A program made the translations under genes and the position numbers. A stretch of 64,000 nt of DNA from Clostridioides difficile ATCC 9689 = DSM 1296 (GTDB lineage: Bacteria; Bacillota; Clostridia; Peptostreptococcales; Peptostreptococcaceae). Positions within the stretch are counted from its first letter, which is position 1, and every line of letters begins with the position of its first letter. Shown one piece after another: positions 54,671-64,000 of the stretch. The notes below the pieces were generated by a model that worked only from the letters and a program-made list of their open reading frames with translations, made no database searches and had not been told where the DNA came from. Where the stretch lies: NCBI RefSeq assembly GCF_001077535.1, contig NZ_CP011968.1:2170001-2234000 (forward strand). Direction: 5' to 3'.

Positions 54671-54713
54671 ATAGCTAATTTTTATAGAATTAAATTCTAT
54701 AAAAATTAGCTAT
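54671..54713. terminator. 21-bp perfect hairpin, probable bidirectional terminator
   Basis: ATAGCTAATTTTTATAGAATT and its exact complement are separated by a single A. Lies 39 bases past the stop of the 566-residue gene. On the minus strand TTTATTTTAA follows. Confidence 0.75.
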
Positions 54714-54751
54714 CACTATGTTAAATACTATTATCAATCTTTTTATTTAAA

Positions 54752-56452
54752 TTATACATTACCTTGATTTTCAGAATCTTTGGAATCTGTATTTTCATCA
54801 GTTCCTGTTTTTTCTTTTGCTTTTTTATCTTCAAAGTTTGCAATATTTAGGTTATCAAATTCTGACATTTCTATTACACCAGATTCTTCTTTTGAATACG
54901 ATATTTTGACTTTATCACCAACCTGAGTCAATGGCAATTCGCTAGATACTTTTGAAGTAGCCCTAAATATTATATCTTTATTTGAATCTAAAGTTACATA
55001 ATAATTAGTGTTACCACCTCGCACATCTGGGCTTATTCTTGTCACTGTGCCTTCTAATACCTCATCTTTTAAATCATTATCAAGTTTTAAATCATTACCC
55101 TTAGATTCTAATGCATCCTTATAGTTTCTTAATGCTTCATTCTTATCTTCACCTATTCCAAGTACATTATAATCTTCAACAGATACAAATGCAACTCTCT
55201 TAACAAGACCAGCCTTATCTTTTAATGATGATACATATGTTGGCTGACCCAATATATTATACATTACAGGGAACGTCGCTTCATAATTTTTTTCTTGAAC
55301 ATTACCTTCAGCTGATTTCATTGCAGCCGTTTCAGTAGCTCCTGGTTGTTTATATAATCTAGCTTCTTTTGTTCTAGAATCAACTAACATAAATCCAATT
55401 GTAGATTCATCTCCACCTGAAGATGTTATACCTGTATACCAATAAGACCTGTTATCATTGCCATAAACTAATGATGTACCTTCTGTTGGTACTAAAACTC
55501 CCTTTTCTGATATAACAGAGTTTAAAAATCCATTAACATAAACACCCCAGTCTTTAATCTGGTCTGTTACAAAGCTTTGTGGTTGTATTCTATCCACCCA
55601 TTTAGGTGTGTTTTTAACATCATAAACATTTATTTTTCCAGTTTCTGCATCAACAGTGGCTATTCCTGTTGCATTTGCTCCTCCATAGCCAATTTTATGT
55701 TCATATAAACTTACAACCCAATAAGGTCTTCCTTCATCATTTATTTCAAGAGTGAAATCTGTCATACCAACATTTACAATACCATGTATGTATAAATGTC
55801 TTTGTAAATCCTGATGTAAGTAGGCTTCTGGTTGGTAAACTATCTTTATTGGCTTTCCATCTATTTCTTGAACTAATTGGACGTCTTGAGGATTACTAGC
55901 TGATACTTTTACATAACCACTTGTACCACTTAGAGATGTTATCCATTTAATTATGTCTCTGTGAACAAGAGGCGCTACCCAGTACAACTCTCCATCTACA
56001 TTTTGTATATGAAATTTTCCTAATTTGGATACACTCCCTATTGCAGGAACTTCTCCAAGCTTTTTGTCACCTAATTTCATTGCCATATCTTCATCTACAA
56101 GACGAATGTCATTTACACTGACAGGGCTAATGTCATCAGTAAATTTACTTTCAGTTACTTTTCCCAATAGTTCTCTATATGATTTTGCATGAAGTACAGG
56201 TGTAGAAGTTATAAAGGGAACTACTACAATATACACAAGCAAAGCTATTGCTATTGAAAAATTATATTTAGCCATTTTAGATGCTCTTTCATTTCTATCT
56301 AACATCATATCTAGTATTCCTGCTACAACAAAGAAAATTATTCCTACTGAAAATAAAGATGTAAAATCTAATCTTAGTACAGGTAATTTAATAAATGCAT
56401 AAATTATTACTATTATTAATGCAACTCCATATGTTTTAAGATATCGTTTCAT
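54752..56452 (-). CDS. Conserved membrane-anchored protein of unknown function
   Basis: 566 residues. Three hydrophobic segments at the N-terminus (about 8-28, 33-50, 67-84), then a long extracellular part with many Trp/Tyr-rich strands (GELYWVAPLVHRDIIKWITS, then RPYWVVSLYEHKIGYGG). A C-terminal OB-like domain (EGTVTRISPDVRGGNTNYYV) precedes an acidic Asp/Glu/Asn tail. Homologues with this plan occur in many Firmicutes, without a known role. Single gene with GGAG-like RBS. Confidence 0.75.
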   Translation of the reverse strand: MKRYLKTYGVALIIVIIYAFIKLPVLRLDFTSLFSVGIIFFVVAGILDMMLDRNERASKMAKYNFSIAIALLVYIVVVPFITSTPVLHAKSYRELLGKVTESKFTDDISPVSVNDIRLVDEDMAMKLGDKKLGEVPAIGSVSKLGKFHIQNVDGELYWVAPLVHRDIIKWITSLSGTSGYVKVSASNPQDVQLVQEIDGKPIKIVYQPEAYLHQDLQRHLYIHGIVNVGMTDFTLEINDEGRPYWVVSLYEHKIGYGGANATGIATVDAETGKINVYDVKNTPKWVDRIQPQSFVTDQIKDWGVYVNGFLNSVISEKGVLVPTEGTSLVYGNDNRSYWYTGITSSGGDESTIGFMLVDSRTKEARLYKQPGATETAAMKSAEGNVQEKNYEATFPVMYNILGQPTYVSSLKDKAGLVKRVAFVSVEDYNVLGIGEDKNEALRNYKDALESKGNDLKLDNDLKDEVLEGTVTRISPDVRGGNTNYYVTLDSNKDIIFRATSKVSSELPLTQVGDKVKISYSKEESGVIEMSEFDNLNIANFEDKKAKEKTGTDENTDSKDSENQGNV

Positions 56453-56848
56453 TTAATACTCCTCTCTAAAAAATGTTATTATTACTATTATATCCATATA
56501 TTTACAAAAAATAAATATTTATCATATTTATTATATATTAAGATATCTTTATATATTTATAGTTCTGCTTATTCAACTATATTTAACATTATACGTGTAT
56601 GTATAAATACTTTTTATATACTGTTTGTGCTATCCATCCCGCACCTAAAGGAGTGGGATTTTTGCACTATTCTGTATTATATATATCCAAAAATATTATA
56701 AAAATACAAATATTAGCAGAAATTTAAAAACTGAAGAAAGTATTCTAACTAAGATTTACAAATTCTTAATCCTATCGAAGTTAAACTACTATCTTCAGCC
56801 TAATTATCTAGCAATATTTTTTTATATGAAAAACTCCAAATCAAGTTT
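56453..56848. other. Intergenic region with a terminator-like hairpin and TnpB-like debris
   Basis: Apart from the hairpin at 56632-56664, the minus strand shows a short frame (about 56752-56802) without start, which could be debris. No gene. Confidence 0.35.
56632..56664 (+). terminator. GC-rich hairpin, possible IS605-type end or terminator
   Basis: ATCCC-GCACCTAAAGGAGT-GGGAT then TTTTGC, with extra AC/GT pairing. This is the only GC-rich word in the gap. No gene directly upstream on the plus strand. Read on the minus strand it ends GGGATGGATAGC and looks like the right-end hairpin of IS200/IS605 elements, but I cannot confirm this. Confidence 0.35.
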
Positions 56849-57415
56849 TTAAATGTTTGCGATTTTTGATACATAAGAATGTTGTCTAGAATTATATTCT
56901 GATAATAAACCTTCATACTCTAAGGTTAAGCCAGATAAATTATAAAAATCATTTGGCGTTACTTCAAATGCTTGTTTATTTAAAATGTCTATCTCACTTT
57001 TTTCTAACATGTCAGCAACAAAATTTGAACATACATATTTATATTCAGATTGTCTCTGAATATTCATTAGTAAATATATTAATGCCATTGTATCGTAATA
57101 GTAATCTTCTCTATAATCACTAATTAATTTTATATTTTTATATAGATTTTCATATTGTAAATTATCTACTTCTAACGAATATACCCTACACACAGTGTTT
57201 TTTCTTATAGCATATAATCCTTGATTTATATTTTCTTCAACAAATCCTCCAATAAATGGATTCCTTGGATTTAGCCTTCCAAAAGAATACATTGGTTTTA
57301 GATTTTCATTTAATGATATTGACACATGTGTATACAGCTTTTTACTTATATTCCTTATTAAGTAAGATAATATAGTTCCTGTATATGTTGTTACAATATA
57401 GACTTTATTCATCAT
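56849..57415 (-). CDS. Permuted papain-like (YiiX/NlpC-P60-type) protein
   Basis: 188 residues. His30 in LYTHVSISL comes before Cys129 in YKYVCSNFVADML, the reverse of the normal papain order and typical of the circularly permuted YiiX/YaeF group. The Cys and His support hydrolase or acyltransferase activity, possibly on lipids or amide bonds. No signal peptide. Two tandem ATG codons follow GGGGGGAA; the second is better spaced. Single gene. Confidence 0.72.
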   Translation of the reverse strand: MMNKVYIVTTYTGTILSYLIRNISKKLYTHVSISLNENLKPMYSFGRLNPRNPFIGGFVEENINQGLYAIRKNTVCRVYSLEVDNLQYENLYKNIKLISDYREDYYYDTMALIYLLMNIQRQSEYKYVCSNFVADMLEKSEIDILNKQAFEVTPNDFYNLSGLTLEYEGLLSEYNSRQHSYVSKIANI

Positions 57416-57570
57416 TTCCCCCCAATCTAGTAACTAAATAATATTATACACTTACAATTTAATATCATAAGATATTCTAACATAATAAATGTGGTTTTAC
57501 AAATTTTGATTTTAAGGTACTTTAATATTATATAATATAATAAAAATATAAATATAAGTTTTCTATATTT

Positions 57571-58284
57571 TTAACCAACAGATGTTTTCTTCAAATTAAT
57601 CAGATGATTTAGTATATCTTGAACCTTTCCAGAGTCCTTTAAATATCCTAATGCCCCATTTATTTGTGATTTTAAATCTATTTCTACTTCCATATCCAAA
57701 TCAACATTTCCTTTTTTTATAGATATATTTTTAAGTGTTATTGGATAAAGATAACTTTTTTCCAAAGTAATCTTATTTCCATTAACCTCAAATGGAACTT
57801 TTTTATTGTAGTTACTTAATATTTTTTCTAGCATTTTATCACTTAGTTTAAATTTTCCAATTTTCACATTCTCAAGACTTACAACTAAGTTTCCATCCTT
57901 TAAAGTAGGTCTCAATTCAAGTTCATATTGACTATTTACCAAACCAAATACCTTATATGGTCCTGCTACCTTTATTTTACCATTTTTCATTTCAACAAAA
58001 TTATTTTCAAGTTCATTAATTCCATGCTTCTGCATCAATGTATATATTAAATTTTTAAACTCTTCCTCTGAAACAGATATTTTTCCAACCATTCTAAGTG
58101 GATTTTTTACTACCTCCATAGAATTTATATATGAGCCTTTTGATAAATATTCTTCATCTATGATTTTATTATTTTGTGAACTAACATCATATCTTTCTTT
58201 TGGTGTCAAGATATATACAACAATTCCTGCAAGTACTAAAACAATAACAATTAAACTTAACAAAATCTTTGCAACCTTTCCCAT
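57571..58284 (-). CDS. Membrane-anchored protein of unknown function
   Basis: 237 residues: N-terminal transmembrane helix (about 6-28, ILLSLIVIVLVLAGIVVYIL), then an extracytoplasmic domain with regular beta strands (GKIKVAGPYKVFGLVNSQYE) resembling YpmS/DUF2140-type proteins. Role unknown. Transcribed toward the papain-like gene (155-base gap), divergent from glnS. Confidence 0.75.
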   Translation of the reverse strand: MGKVAKILLSLIVIVLVLAGIVVYILTPKERYDVSSQNNKIIDEEYLSKGSYINSMEVVKNPLRMVGKISVSEEEFKNLIYTLMQKHGINELENNFVEMKNGKIKVAGPYKVFGLVNSQYELELRPTLKDGNLVVSLENVKIGKFKLSDKMLEKILSNYNKKVPFEVNGNKITLEKSYLYPITLKNISIKKGNVDLDMEVEIDLKSQINGALGYLKDSGKVQDILNHLINLKKTSVG

Positions 58285-58575
58285 AATCGTCTCCTTTACA
58301 AATCTGTCATCAGATTTAAAATAAATTTAGATAACTAACTTCACATAATATTCTTAACAATATACATACTATAATACAGTCTTTTAAAAATTAATTCAAC
58401 CAATCTAATGTTTTGTAAATAAACTGTAAAAACATGTTTTTAGTATAAAAGTTAATATTTTGCATAATACTCTTAATTACACCTTTATTTTTTTCTAATC
58501 TTGGATTAAAATTAATATTATGCAATACAGTGTAGTGTTCTGTATTATAATCAAATTAAATAGGAGGTATAGAAT
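58285..58575. promoter_or_regulatory. Divergent promoter region of glnS and the membrane protein
   Basis: A dyad AATACAG...CTGTATT (58524-58546) overlaps a TATAAT at 58546-58551, just before the glnS RBS (AGGAGG at about 58562). Could be an operator. No T-box sequence is present, so glnS is not controlled as many synthetase genes are. Confidence 0.4.
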
Positions 58576-60240
58576 ATGTCAAATGAAACGAACTCATCTA
58601 ACTTTATAAAGAATATTATTATAAACGACTTAGAAACAGGAAAACATGACAGTATCATAACTCGTTTTCCACCTGAGCCAAACGGATATTTACATATTGG
58701 TCATGCAAAAAGTATATGTCTTAATTTTGGATTAGCTAAGGAGTTTAATGGAAAAGCTAATTTAAGATTTGATGATACAAACCCATTAAAAGAGGATGTT
58801 GAATATGTAGAGTCCATAAAAGAAGATGTAAAGTGGTTAGGATTTGATTGGAACGAGTTAAATTTTGCATCTAACTACTTTGATGAAATGTATAAGAGAG
58901 CTTTAATACTAATAAAAAAGGGTAAAGCTTATGTATGTGATTTGACACAAGAGGAAATGAGAGAATATCGTGGTACTCTAACTGAACCAGGAAAAGAAAG
59001 TCCTCATAGAAACAGAACTATTGAAGAAAACCTTGATTTATTTGAAAGAATGAAAAATGGTGAATTTAAAGATGGTGAAAAAACATTAAGAGCCAAAATA
59101 GATATGTCTTCTCCAAATATAAACCTTAGAGACCCAATTATATATAGAATATCTCATTCAACACACCATAATACAGGAGATAAATGGTGCATATATCCTA
59201 TGTATGCTTTTGCTCATCCAATTGAAGATGCAATTGAAGGAATAACTCACTCTATATGTACTTTAGAGTTTGAAGACCAAAGACCTCTTTATGATTGGTT
59301 TGTTAAAGAATGTGAGATGGAAAATATACCTAGACAAATAGAATTTGCTAGACTTAATATAAATAATACTGTCATGAGTAAAAGGAAATTAAAACAACTT
59401 GTAGATGAGGGTATTGTTGATGGTTGGGATGACCCTCGTGTTCCTACAATATCCGGAATCAGACGTAAGGGATATACTGCAGAAGCATTGCGCAATTTCT
59501 GTAGTGAAATAGGGGTATCAAAAGTTAACTCTACGGTAGATAGTCAAATGCTTGATTATTTCCTAAGAGAAAACTTACAACCAAAGGCTCCTCTTACTAT
59601 GGGAGTTTTAAGACCTTTAAAACTTATTATAACTAATTACCCAGAAGATAAGATTGAGATGCTTGAAATAGAGAATAATGCTAAAGATGAATCTCAAGGA
59701 AAGAGATTAGTTCCTTTCTCTAGAGAATTGTATATAGAACAAGATGATTTTATGGAAGAACCTGTTAAGAAATATTTTAGATTTTTCCCAGGAAATGAAG
59801 TCCGTTTAAAAGGTGCTTATTTTGTAAAATGTACTGATGTAATTAAGGATGAAAATGGAAATGTAGTTGAAATACATGGTACTTATGACCCTGAAACTAA
59901 GAGTGGCTCTGGCTTTACAGGACGTAAGGTAAAATCTACAATACATTGGGTTGATGCTAAATCAGCTATACCATGTGAATTTAGATTATTTGAACCATTA
60001 ATTCTTGATGATATACCTGAAAATGAAGGTAAACATTTCTTAGAACAAATAAATCCTAATTCATTGGAAATATTACAAGGTTTTGTTGAACCTACACAGA
60101 TAAAAGATGCTAAACCTTTTGATAAATTCCAGTTTGTTAGAAATGGATTCTTTAGTATAGATAATAAATATACAACTGATGAAAAATTTGTATTTAATAG
60201 AATAGTTCCTCTAAAAAGTTCTTTTAAACCAGGTAAATAG
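58576..60240 (+). CDS. glnS: Glutaminyl-tRNA synthetase
   Basis: 554 residues. Class I signature HIGH (40-43) in [17 protein letters not shown]-like VMSKRKL, and the C-terminal anticodon-binding beta barrels. It charges tRNA-Gln directly (EC 6.1.1.18). Most low-GC Gram-positives lack GlnRS and use the amidotransferase route; clostridia are a known exception, possibly through early transfer. It is not preceded by a T-box. Terminator at 60256-60330. Confidence 0.97.
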   Translation: MSNETNSSNFIKNIIINDLETGKHDSIITRFPPEPNGYLHIGHAKSICLNFGLAKEFNGKANLRFDDTNPLKEDVEYVESIKEDVKWLGFDWNELNFASNYFDEMYKRALILIKKGKAYVCDLTQEEMREYRGTLTEPGKESPHRNRTIEENLDLFERMKNGEFKDGEKTLRAKIDMSSPNINLRDPIIYRISHSTHHNTGDKWCIYPMYAFAHPIEDAIEGITHSICTLEFEDQRPLYDWFVKECEMENIPRQIEFARLNINNTVMSKRKLKQLVDEGIVDGWDDPRVPTISGIRRKGYTAEALRNFCSEIGVSKVNSTVDSQMLDYFLRENLQPKAPLTMGVLRPLKLIITNYPEDKIEMLEIENNAKDESQGKRLVPFSRELYIEQDDFMEEPVKKYFRFFPGNEVRLKGAYFVKCTDVIKDENGNVVEIHGTYDPETKSGSGFTGRKVKSTIHWVDAKSAIPCEFRLFEPLILDDIPENEGKHFLEQINPNSLEILQGFVEPTQIKDAKPFDKFQFVRNGFFSIDNKYTTDEKFVFNRIVPLKSSFKPGK

Positions 60241-60255
60241 TCTTACAATCAAAAA

Positions 60256-60330
60256 ATGAAGACTTAAAATATAAATTACTTCTACTATAAATAAACTTAG
60301 TTAGAAGTAATTTTTTATTTGAGTCTTCAT
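60256..60330 (+). terminator. Nested hairpin terminator after glnS
   Basis: Inner stem AATTACTTCTA (60274-60284)/TAGAAGTAATT (60302-60312) followed by TTTTATTT, and an outer pair ATGAAGACT (60256)/AGTCTTCAT (to 60330). It separates convergent genes. Confidence 0.8.
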
Positions 60331-60346
60331 CATTTACTTTAAATGA

Positions 60347-61246
60347 TTAACTTTTTTCACTACAGATTCCCATGACTTCTATTCCATCTTTTATGCATTC
60401 TATGTTAAGAGGAAAATCTGGTCCTTTTTCTCCGTCAATATCTGTTATAAGTGAATCTTCACATTCTATATGCACCTTTTTAGTTTTAAAGTATAGTATT
60501 TCATTTCCATTATATTGATCTAAATAATCACCTCTAAGCACACTTATCAAAACTGGTATTGATTTTGGTATTGGCATTCCTTTAAAAATAATTACATCCA
60601 AATATCCATCATCTATTTCAGCCTTATATGCTAGATTTATATTTCCTGCTGTTTTGCCATTAAAAATCAACATAAGATACATATCTCCATCATAATACAT
60701 TTCCTCAGAAGATACTTTTATCTTAAATTTCCTCATATACAATGCTTCTTCTATTCCCTTTATATAATAAGAAATTCTTCCAAATGAATTTTTTAAGTCT
60801 GTGTTTATCCTTTGTGATACATCCGTAAACATACCAGCACTTGCAACATTTATAAAGTACTTATTATTGACTTTCCCTATGTCTATTTTCTTTGGTTTTG
60901 AATTTATGATTTCATTTATAGCTTCTTTTATATCAAATGAAATTTGAAGAGCATTTGAAAAATCATTTGCAGTTCCTGTAGGCAAAATTCCAATTGGAAT
61001 TTTTATGTCTAATTCTTTCATTGCATTTACTACTAAATCTACAGTACCATCACCACCAGCTATCAATATGTGTTCATAAGAACTATCAACTTCCTTAAAT
61101 GCATTCTTTACAGGTTCTTTAATAGTTAATCTATAGGGTATCAATAAATAATTTTTTTCTTGATATAATTCTATGATAGTGTCTAAATTTGATAATATCT
61201 TTTTTTCACCTGAATTAGGATTGTATATAAGTTTTACTTTTTTCAT
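60347..61246 (-). CDS. Diacylglycerol/lipid kinase family protein
   Basis: 299 residues. The catalytic-domain motif GGDGT is at 64-68 (ILIAGGDGTVDLVVNAM), followed by GILPTGTANDFSNAL. It belongs to the DgkB/YegS/BmrU group that phosphorylates diacylglycerol or related lipids at the membrane surface. Product likely phosphatidate recycled from lipoteichoic acid turnover. 26 bases downstream of the LUD gene. Confidence 0.92.
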   Translation of the reverse strand: MKKVKLIYNPNSGEKKILSNLDTIIELYQEKNYLLIPYRLTIKEPVKNAFKEVDSSYEHILIAGGDGTVDLVVNAMKELDIKIPIGILPTGTANDFSNALQISFDIKEAINEIINSKPKKIDIGKVNNKYFINVASAGMFTDVSQRINTDLKNSFGRISYYIKGIEEALYMRKFKIKVSSEEMYYDGDMYLMLIFNGKTAGNINLAYKAEIDDGYLDVIIFKGMPIPKSIPVLISVLRGDYLDQYNGNEILYFKTKKVHIECEDSLITDIDGEKGPDFPLNIECIKDGIEVMGICSEKS

Positions 61247-61272
61247 TATTTCTCCTTACTCATTTTATTCTT

Positions 61273-61911
61273 TTAGTATCCAAAATCTTCATTTAAAAAA
61301 ATCACATGTATTCTTTCTGGTGTTAATTGTCTTTTTATAAGTGTATAACTACAGCATATTCTTCCTGGACTTGAACAGTCTATACATATACCAGTAGTCT
61401 TACATCCAGTATTTGTACTTAATCTTTTACAATTGGCTGGAGCAGCTATTGTTTTTGTTCTTTTTATAGCTTCATCTACATCTTTAACTATTTTATTTAC
61501 TCCTGCTATAACTATTACTTTATCAGGTCCATATATCATAGCAGCAACCCTATTCCCATTCCCATCTAAATTGTAAAGTTCTCCATCCTCTGTTATCGCA
61601 TTAGTACTTGTAAAATAAGCATCTGCAGAAAATGACTTTCTATATATTTCTTTCATTTCTTCTGGTTTGATATCTTTTGCATATCTATCAAGAAAATTAT
61701 ATTTTTCTCTTATAAAATCAATCACTCCTGTTTCAAATAAGGTCATAGAACCTCCACATCCTACTAGAGAACCTGCTTTAACTATTTCTTCAATTTTTTT
61801 AAGAAGCTCTTCTTTGTTACTTACTAAATACCCTTTCATATTATTGTTTTCCAAAGATTTTATTGTTTTTTCTATTCTTTTTTCATTAAGCCAATTTAAA
61901 TTTTGATCCAT
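61273..61911 (-). CDS. LUD-domain protein (LutC/YkgG-like, DUF162)
   Basis: 212 residues. The LUD fold motifs are present: VGCGGSMTLFETGVIDF, SADAYFTSTNAITEDGELYN, GNRVAAMIYGPDKVIVIAGV, KIVKDVDEAIKR. A cluster of Cys residues in the C-terminal third (TGCKTTGICIDC, then RICCSY) could bind metal. LutC-type proteins act in lactate oxidation, but the stand-alone clostridial form has no proven role and no lutA/lutB neighbours. Upstream partner of the lipid kinase gene. Confidence 0.9.
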   Translation of the reverse strand: MDQNLNWLNEKRIEKTIKSLENNNMKGYLVSNKEELLKKIEEIVKAGSLVGCGGSMTLFETGVIDFIREKYNFLDRYAKDIKPEEMKEIYRKSFSADAYFTSTNAITEDGELYNLDGNGNRVAAMIYGPDKVIVIAGVNKIVKDVDEAIKRTKTIAAPANCKRLSTNTGCKTTGICIDCSSPGRICCSYTLIKRQLTPERIHVIFLNEDFGY

Positions 61912-62247
61912 TTTAACTTCCCCCTTATTTTTAATATGTACTTAATTATTTATAAACTTTATTTTCTTTATAAGTTTATTTTAGTACATCTAAAAAAAAA
62001 TACAATATAAAACTTAAATAGTTTTACATAATTTTTTCCAAAATAACTTACTCAATCAAAAAAGGAAAGTAGATGTACTATTCTACTTTCCCTATATTGT
62101 ATGTAGTATTTATTGCCTAAAATCTATATATTAATTATATGTTTCATATTATATAATATCACAGTTAATTAAAATGTAATACTATCTTCTTTTTAAACAT
62201 ATAAATTGTATTATTAAATTTAATATATCCAACTTCAATAAATCTTA
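61912..62247. other. Intergenic region with terminator
   Basis: Contains only the terminator at 62058-62091; the rest is AT-rich. Confidence 0.5.
62058..62091 (-). terminator. Terminator of the DUF4003 gene
   Basis: GGAAAGTAGA and TCTACTTTCC are exact complements with an 8-base loop; on the minus strand TTTTTTGATT follows. Confidence 0.8.
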
Positions 62248-63246
62248 TTAATTTGATGAAGAAGATGCTATAGCTGCACTTGTTGCTGCCATTACACATG
62301 CAATTTGAATAGCAACAACAATATTTAAAAATATATTATTAGTTATAGAGCCTATATTATTCTCATTTCGTATCAAATCTGCATAAATTGAAGCTACAAT
62401 AGCAGAACTAATCATTACTCTATTACTTTTTCCTAAAGACCAATTTCCAAAGCCTTTTTCTTCTTTAAGTTTATTTGAAACATTTTTTATCTCTTCTATT
62501 ATTTCATCTTCTCTATAATCTAATAATGAAATTGCTCCTATTATTGGATATCCATAATAATTCATTTTACAATCATTTTCTTTAAATGCTTTTTTAAGTT
62601 CAATAGTCTTTTTACATTTAAGCATAGTTCTATCATCACTAAATAAAAGAATTTGGGATAATGCTTGTAAATCATTTCCTTTATAAAAACCATTTTCATT
62701 TAGAAATTCATAACATTTTTCTATGTATTCTAAATCTTCATCTAAATTTTTTGAATGAATTGCAATAAGTGCTATATTACAATAGTCATCACTAGAAGTT
62801 AGAAATGGATGTTTTTTCCTCATATAATCATATATTATTTTCATTTTTGATATACATGTAAGATAATCCATTTTCTCTCTATTTTCATAAACTATTGATG
62901 CTGTAAGTGGTAAATATGTATCGCCCCAAAACTTTTCACTTTTAAGTTCTTTGTATATATCTAAAATCATCTTAAAACTACTTTCTGGATTTGATTCAAA
63001 CGAAAGTAGTGTTGCCATATAAAACATATTATATCCTCTAAAATTAGAGAATAATCCAGTATTTTTTTTAATAAGCTCTATTCGTTCTTCCACTAATCTA
63101 GGACTTATTCTCTTGTTCTTAAGGGTAAATGCAAGTGCACAACTATGTTGTATCAATCCCATTTGCCAAGAACCTTTAACTTCATTTAATGCTTTGTAAT
63201 TTTCTATTAATAAGTTTACTTTTCCATTTATAAACGATTGTTCCAT
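62248..63246 (-). CDS. DUF4003 family protein
   Basis: 332 residues, all-helical. Conserved words of the family are seen: the start KVNLLIENYKALNEVKGSW, YMATLLSFE, GDTYLPLTA and DLQALSQILLF. The C-terminus ends with a hydrophobic Ala/Ser-rich segment (about 305-328), possibly membrane-associated. Function unknown. RBS GGAGGGCAAT upstream. Confidence 0.8.
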   Translation of the reverse strand: MEQSFINGKVNLLIENYKALNEVKGSWQMGLIQHSCALAFTLKNKRISPRLVEERIELIKKNTGLFSNFRGYNMFYMATLLSFESNPESSFKMILDIYKELKSEKFWGDTYLPLTASIVYENREKMDYLTCISKMKIIYDYMRKKHPFLTSSDDYCNIALIAIHSKNLDEDLEYIEKCYEFLNENGFYKGNDLQALSQILLFSDDRTMLKCKKTIELKKAFKENDCKMNYYGYPIIGAISLLDYREDEIIEEIKNVSNKLKEEKGFGNWSLGKSNRVMISSAIVASIYADLIRNENNIGSITNNIFLNIVVAIQIACVMAATSAAIASSSSN

Positions 63247-63343
63247 ATTGCCCTCCTAGTAATATATCTCATTGTACTAATAGTTTTATATTTATTATAT
63301 ATATATTAAATACTACAATCAATACATATTACTTCAAAGAACA

Positions 63344-63919
63344 TCATTCTTCAACAATAATGTAGCCTTTTTTGTAATGTCTTCCCATATTATTGACTCT
63401 ATCATAGTACTCTGATTCACTTTCATTACTCCATTTGGGCACAAATACATCTATTGCATTAGAATTACTAAAATACTTACTAGACCCCCTATCCATAACA
63501 GTTTTTAATTTTCCATCTACAATAATCTTAGTTCCAAAACTTAAGTGATTGTTTGCTACAAAACCATCTTCTAAATCATCTCCTGTAGCAGTTATCGCTC
63601 CATATCCATTTTCTTGATTAAGACTTGTGTAATAACTAACTTCAAAAGTTATAGGTACTAACTTCTTTATTTTAATACCTAACTGATTTTGTAGTTTCTC
63701 CTTTTGTACTTTCAACTTATACTCATCACTATTTTTATAATCTTCCATACCTTGATTATACTTGGAATTAAAGCTTTTACCTGACTTTACTATAGTATCT
63801 ATATTTACTATAGATTCTTTACAATGATCTGCATCTATTTTTGTTTCTCCATTTACCAATAATGGAGTTAAACATACACTACATACAACACATGTAATCA
63901 ATGCTTCTTTAAGCTTCAT
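63344..63919 (-). CDS. Secreted 3D-domain protein
   Basis: 191 residues. Signal peptide (about 1-25). The mature part ends in a 3D (three-Asp) domain: TFEVSYYTSLNQENGYGAIT, then FGTKIIVDGKLKTVMDRGSS and SNAIDVFVP. The domain is found in cell-wall-lytic proteins (MltA barrel, RpfB/YocH/YabE) and phage lysis modules. It should bind or cleave peptidoglycan. A helical linker (about 55-85) precedes the domain. RBS GGGGGGAA before ATG 63919. Confidence 0.9.
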   Translation of the reverse strand: MKLKEALITCVVCSVCLTPLLVNGETKIDADHCKESIVNIDTIVKSGKSFNSKYNQGMEDYKNSDEYKLKVQKEKLQNQLGIKIKKLVPITFEVSYYTSLNQENGYGAITATGDDLEDGFVANNHLSFGTKIIVDGKLKTVMDRGSSKYFSNSNAIDVFVPKWSNESESEYYDRVNNMGRHYKKGYIIVEE

Positions 63920-64000
63920 AAATTCCCCCCTTATTATTTTGATATATTAGCATATTTAATATTATATGTCTACATTTAGATTTAAATACCACACCCATTT

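Noticed and set aside
1-64000. CRISPR array, tRNA or rRNA genes, intact insertion sequence
   Set aside because: Looked for spaced direct repeats, tRNA T-loop words (GGTTCGAATCC type) and transposase motifs; none found.

Overview
The window is very AT-rich, low-GC Gram-positive chromosomal DNA with strong GGAGG-type ribosome binding sites, clostridial codon use, a T-box-controlled argCJBDF operon, a lysine-riboswitch-controlled lysC-lysA operon, GlnRS, ClpB and an intracellular subtilisin. From gene order and protein style I infer Clostridioides difficile or a close Peptostreptococcaceae relative. No rRNA, tRNA, CRISPR array or intact transposase was seen.

Layout. 1-3.6 kb: a truncated cupin gene, about 1.2 kb of non-coding DNA, then a noticeably more GC-rich block with an alpha/beta hydrolase and a TetR regulator that looks acquired. 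3.6-8 kb: an aldolase gene remnant, flavodoxin, intracellular S8 protease and a second TetR/hydrolase pair with a closely similar operator. 8-16 kb: ilvD, a small membrane protein, VanZ-like protein, an XRE regulator with a tail-to-tail 49-codon gene, and a divergent AraC/MFS exporter pair. 16-20 kb: clpB as the last gene of a three-gene unit led by a RepL-like winged-helix protein. 20-25 kb: a GntR/ABC transporter operon with promoter and palindromic operator, a GNAT acetyltransferase, a carbamoylase-type amidase and an Asp/Glu racemase-like enzyme. 25-32 kb: a lipoprotein and the arginine operon argC-argJ-argB-argD-argF, preceded by a full T-box leader plus a second antiterminator/terminator module without Stem I.

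32-38 kb: a tightly packed five-gene unit (cytidylate-kinase-like protein, MATE exporter, GNAT, divergent agmatine-deiminase-family enzyme, AI-2E-type permease) divergent from a MerR regulator. 38-39.5 kb: a scar with two gene fragments around an intact XRE gene. 39.5-41 kb: a third TetR/hydrolase pair, divergent, with three copies of one palindrome. 41-46 kb: a broken DUF2975 gene beside an intact DUF2975-XRE pair, small unknown proteins, an orphan response regulator with an altered phosphoacceptor, and a long non-coding stretch holding a 15-bp inverted repeat.

46-64 kb is mostly conserved chromosome on the minus strand: RpiR regulator, MnmM-like tRNA methyltransferase, pseudouridine synthase, AI-2E permease, lysine biosynthesis, envelope and membrane proteins, glnS, lipid kinase, LUD protein, DUF4003 protein and a secreted 3D-domain protein. 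Arginine and lysine synthesis are each controlled by leader RNAs. The accessory segments are dominated by one-component regulators paired with small hydrolases or exporters.
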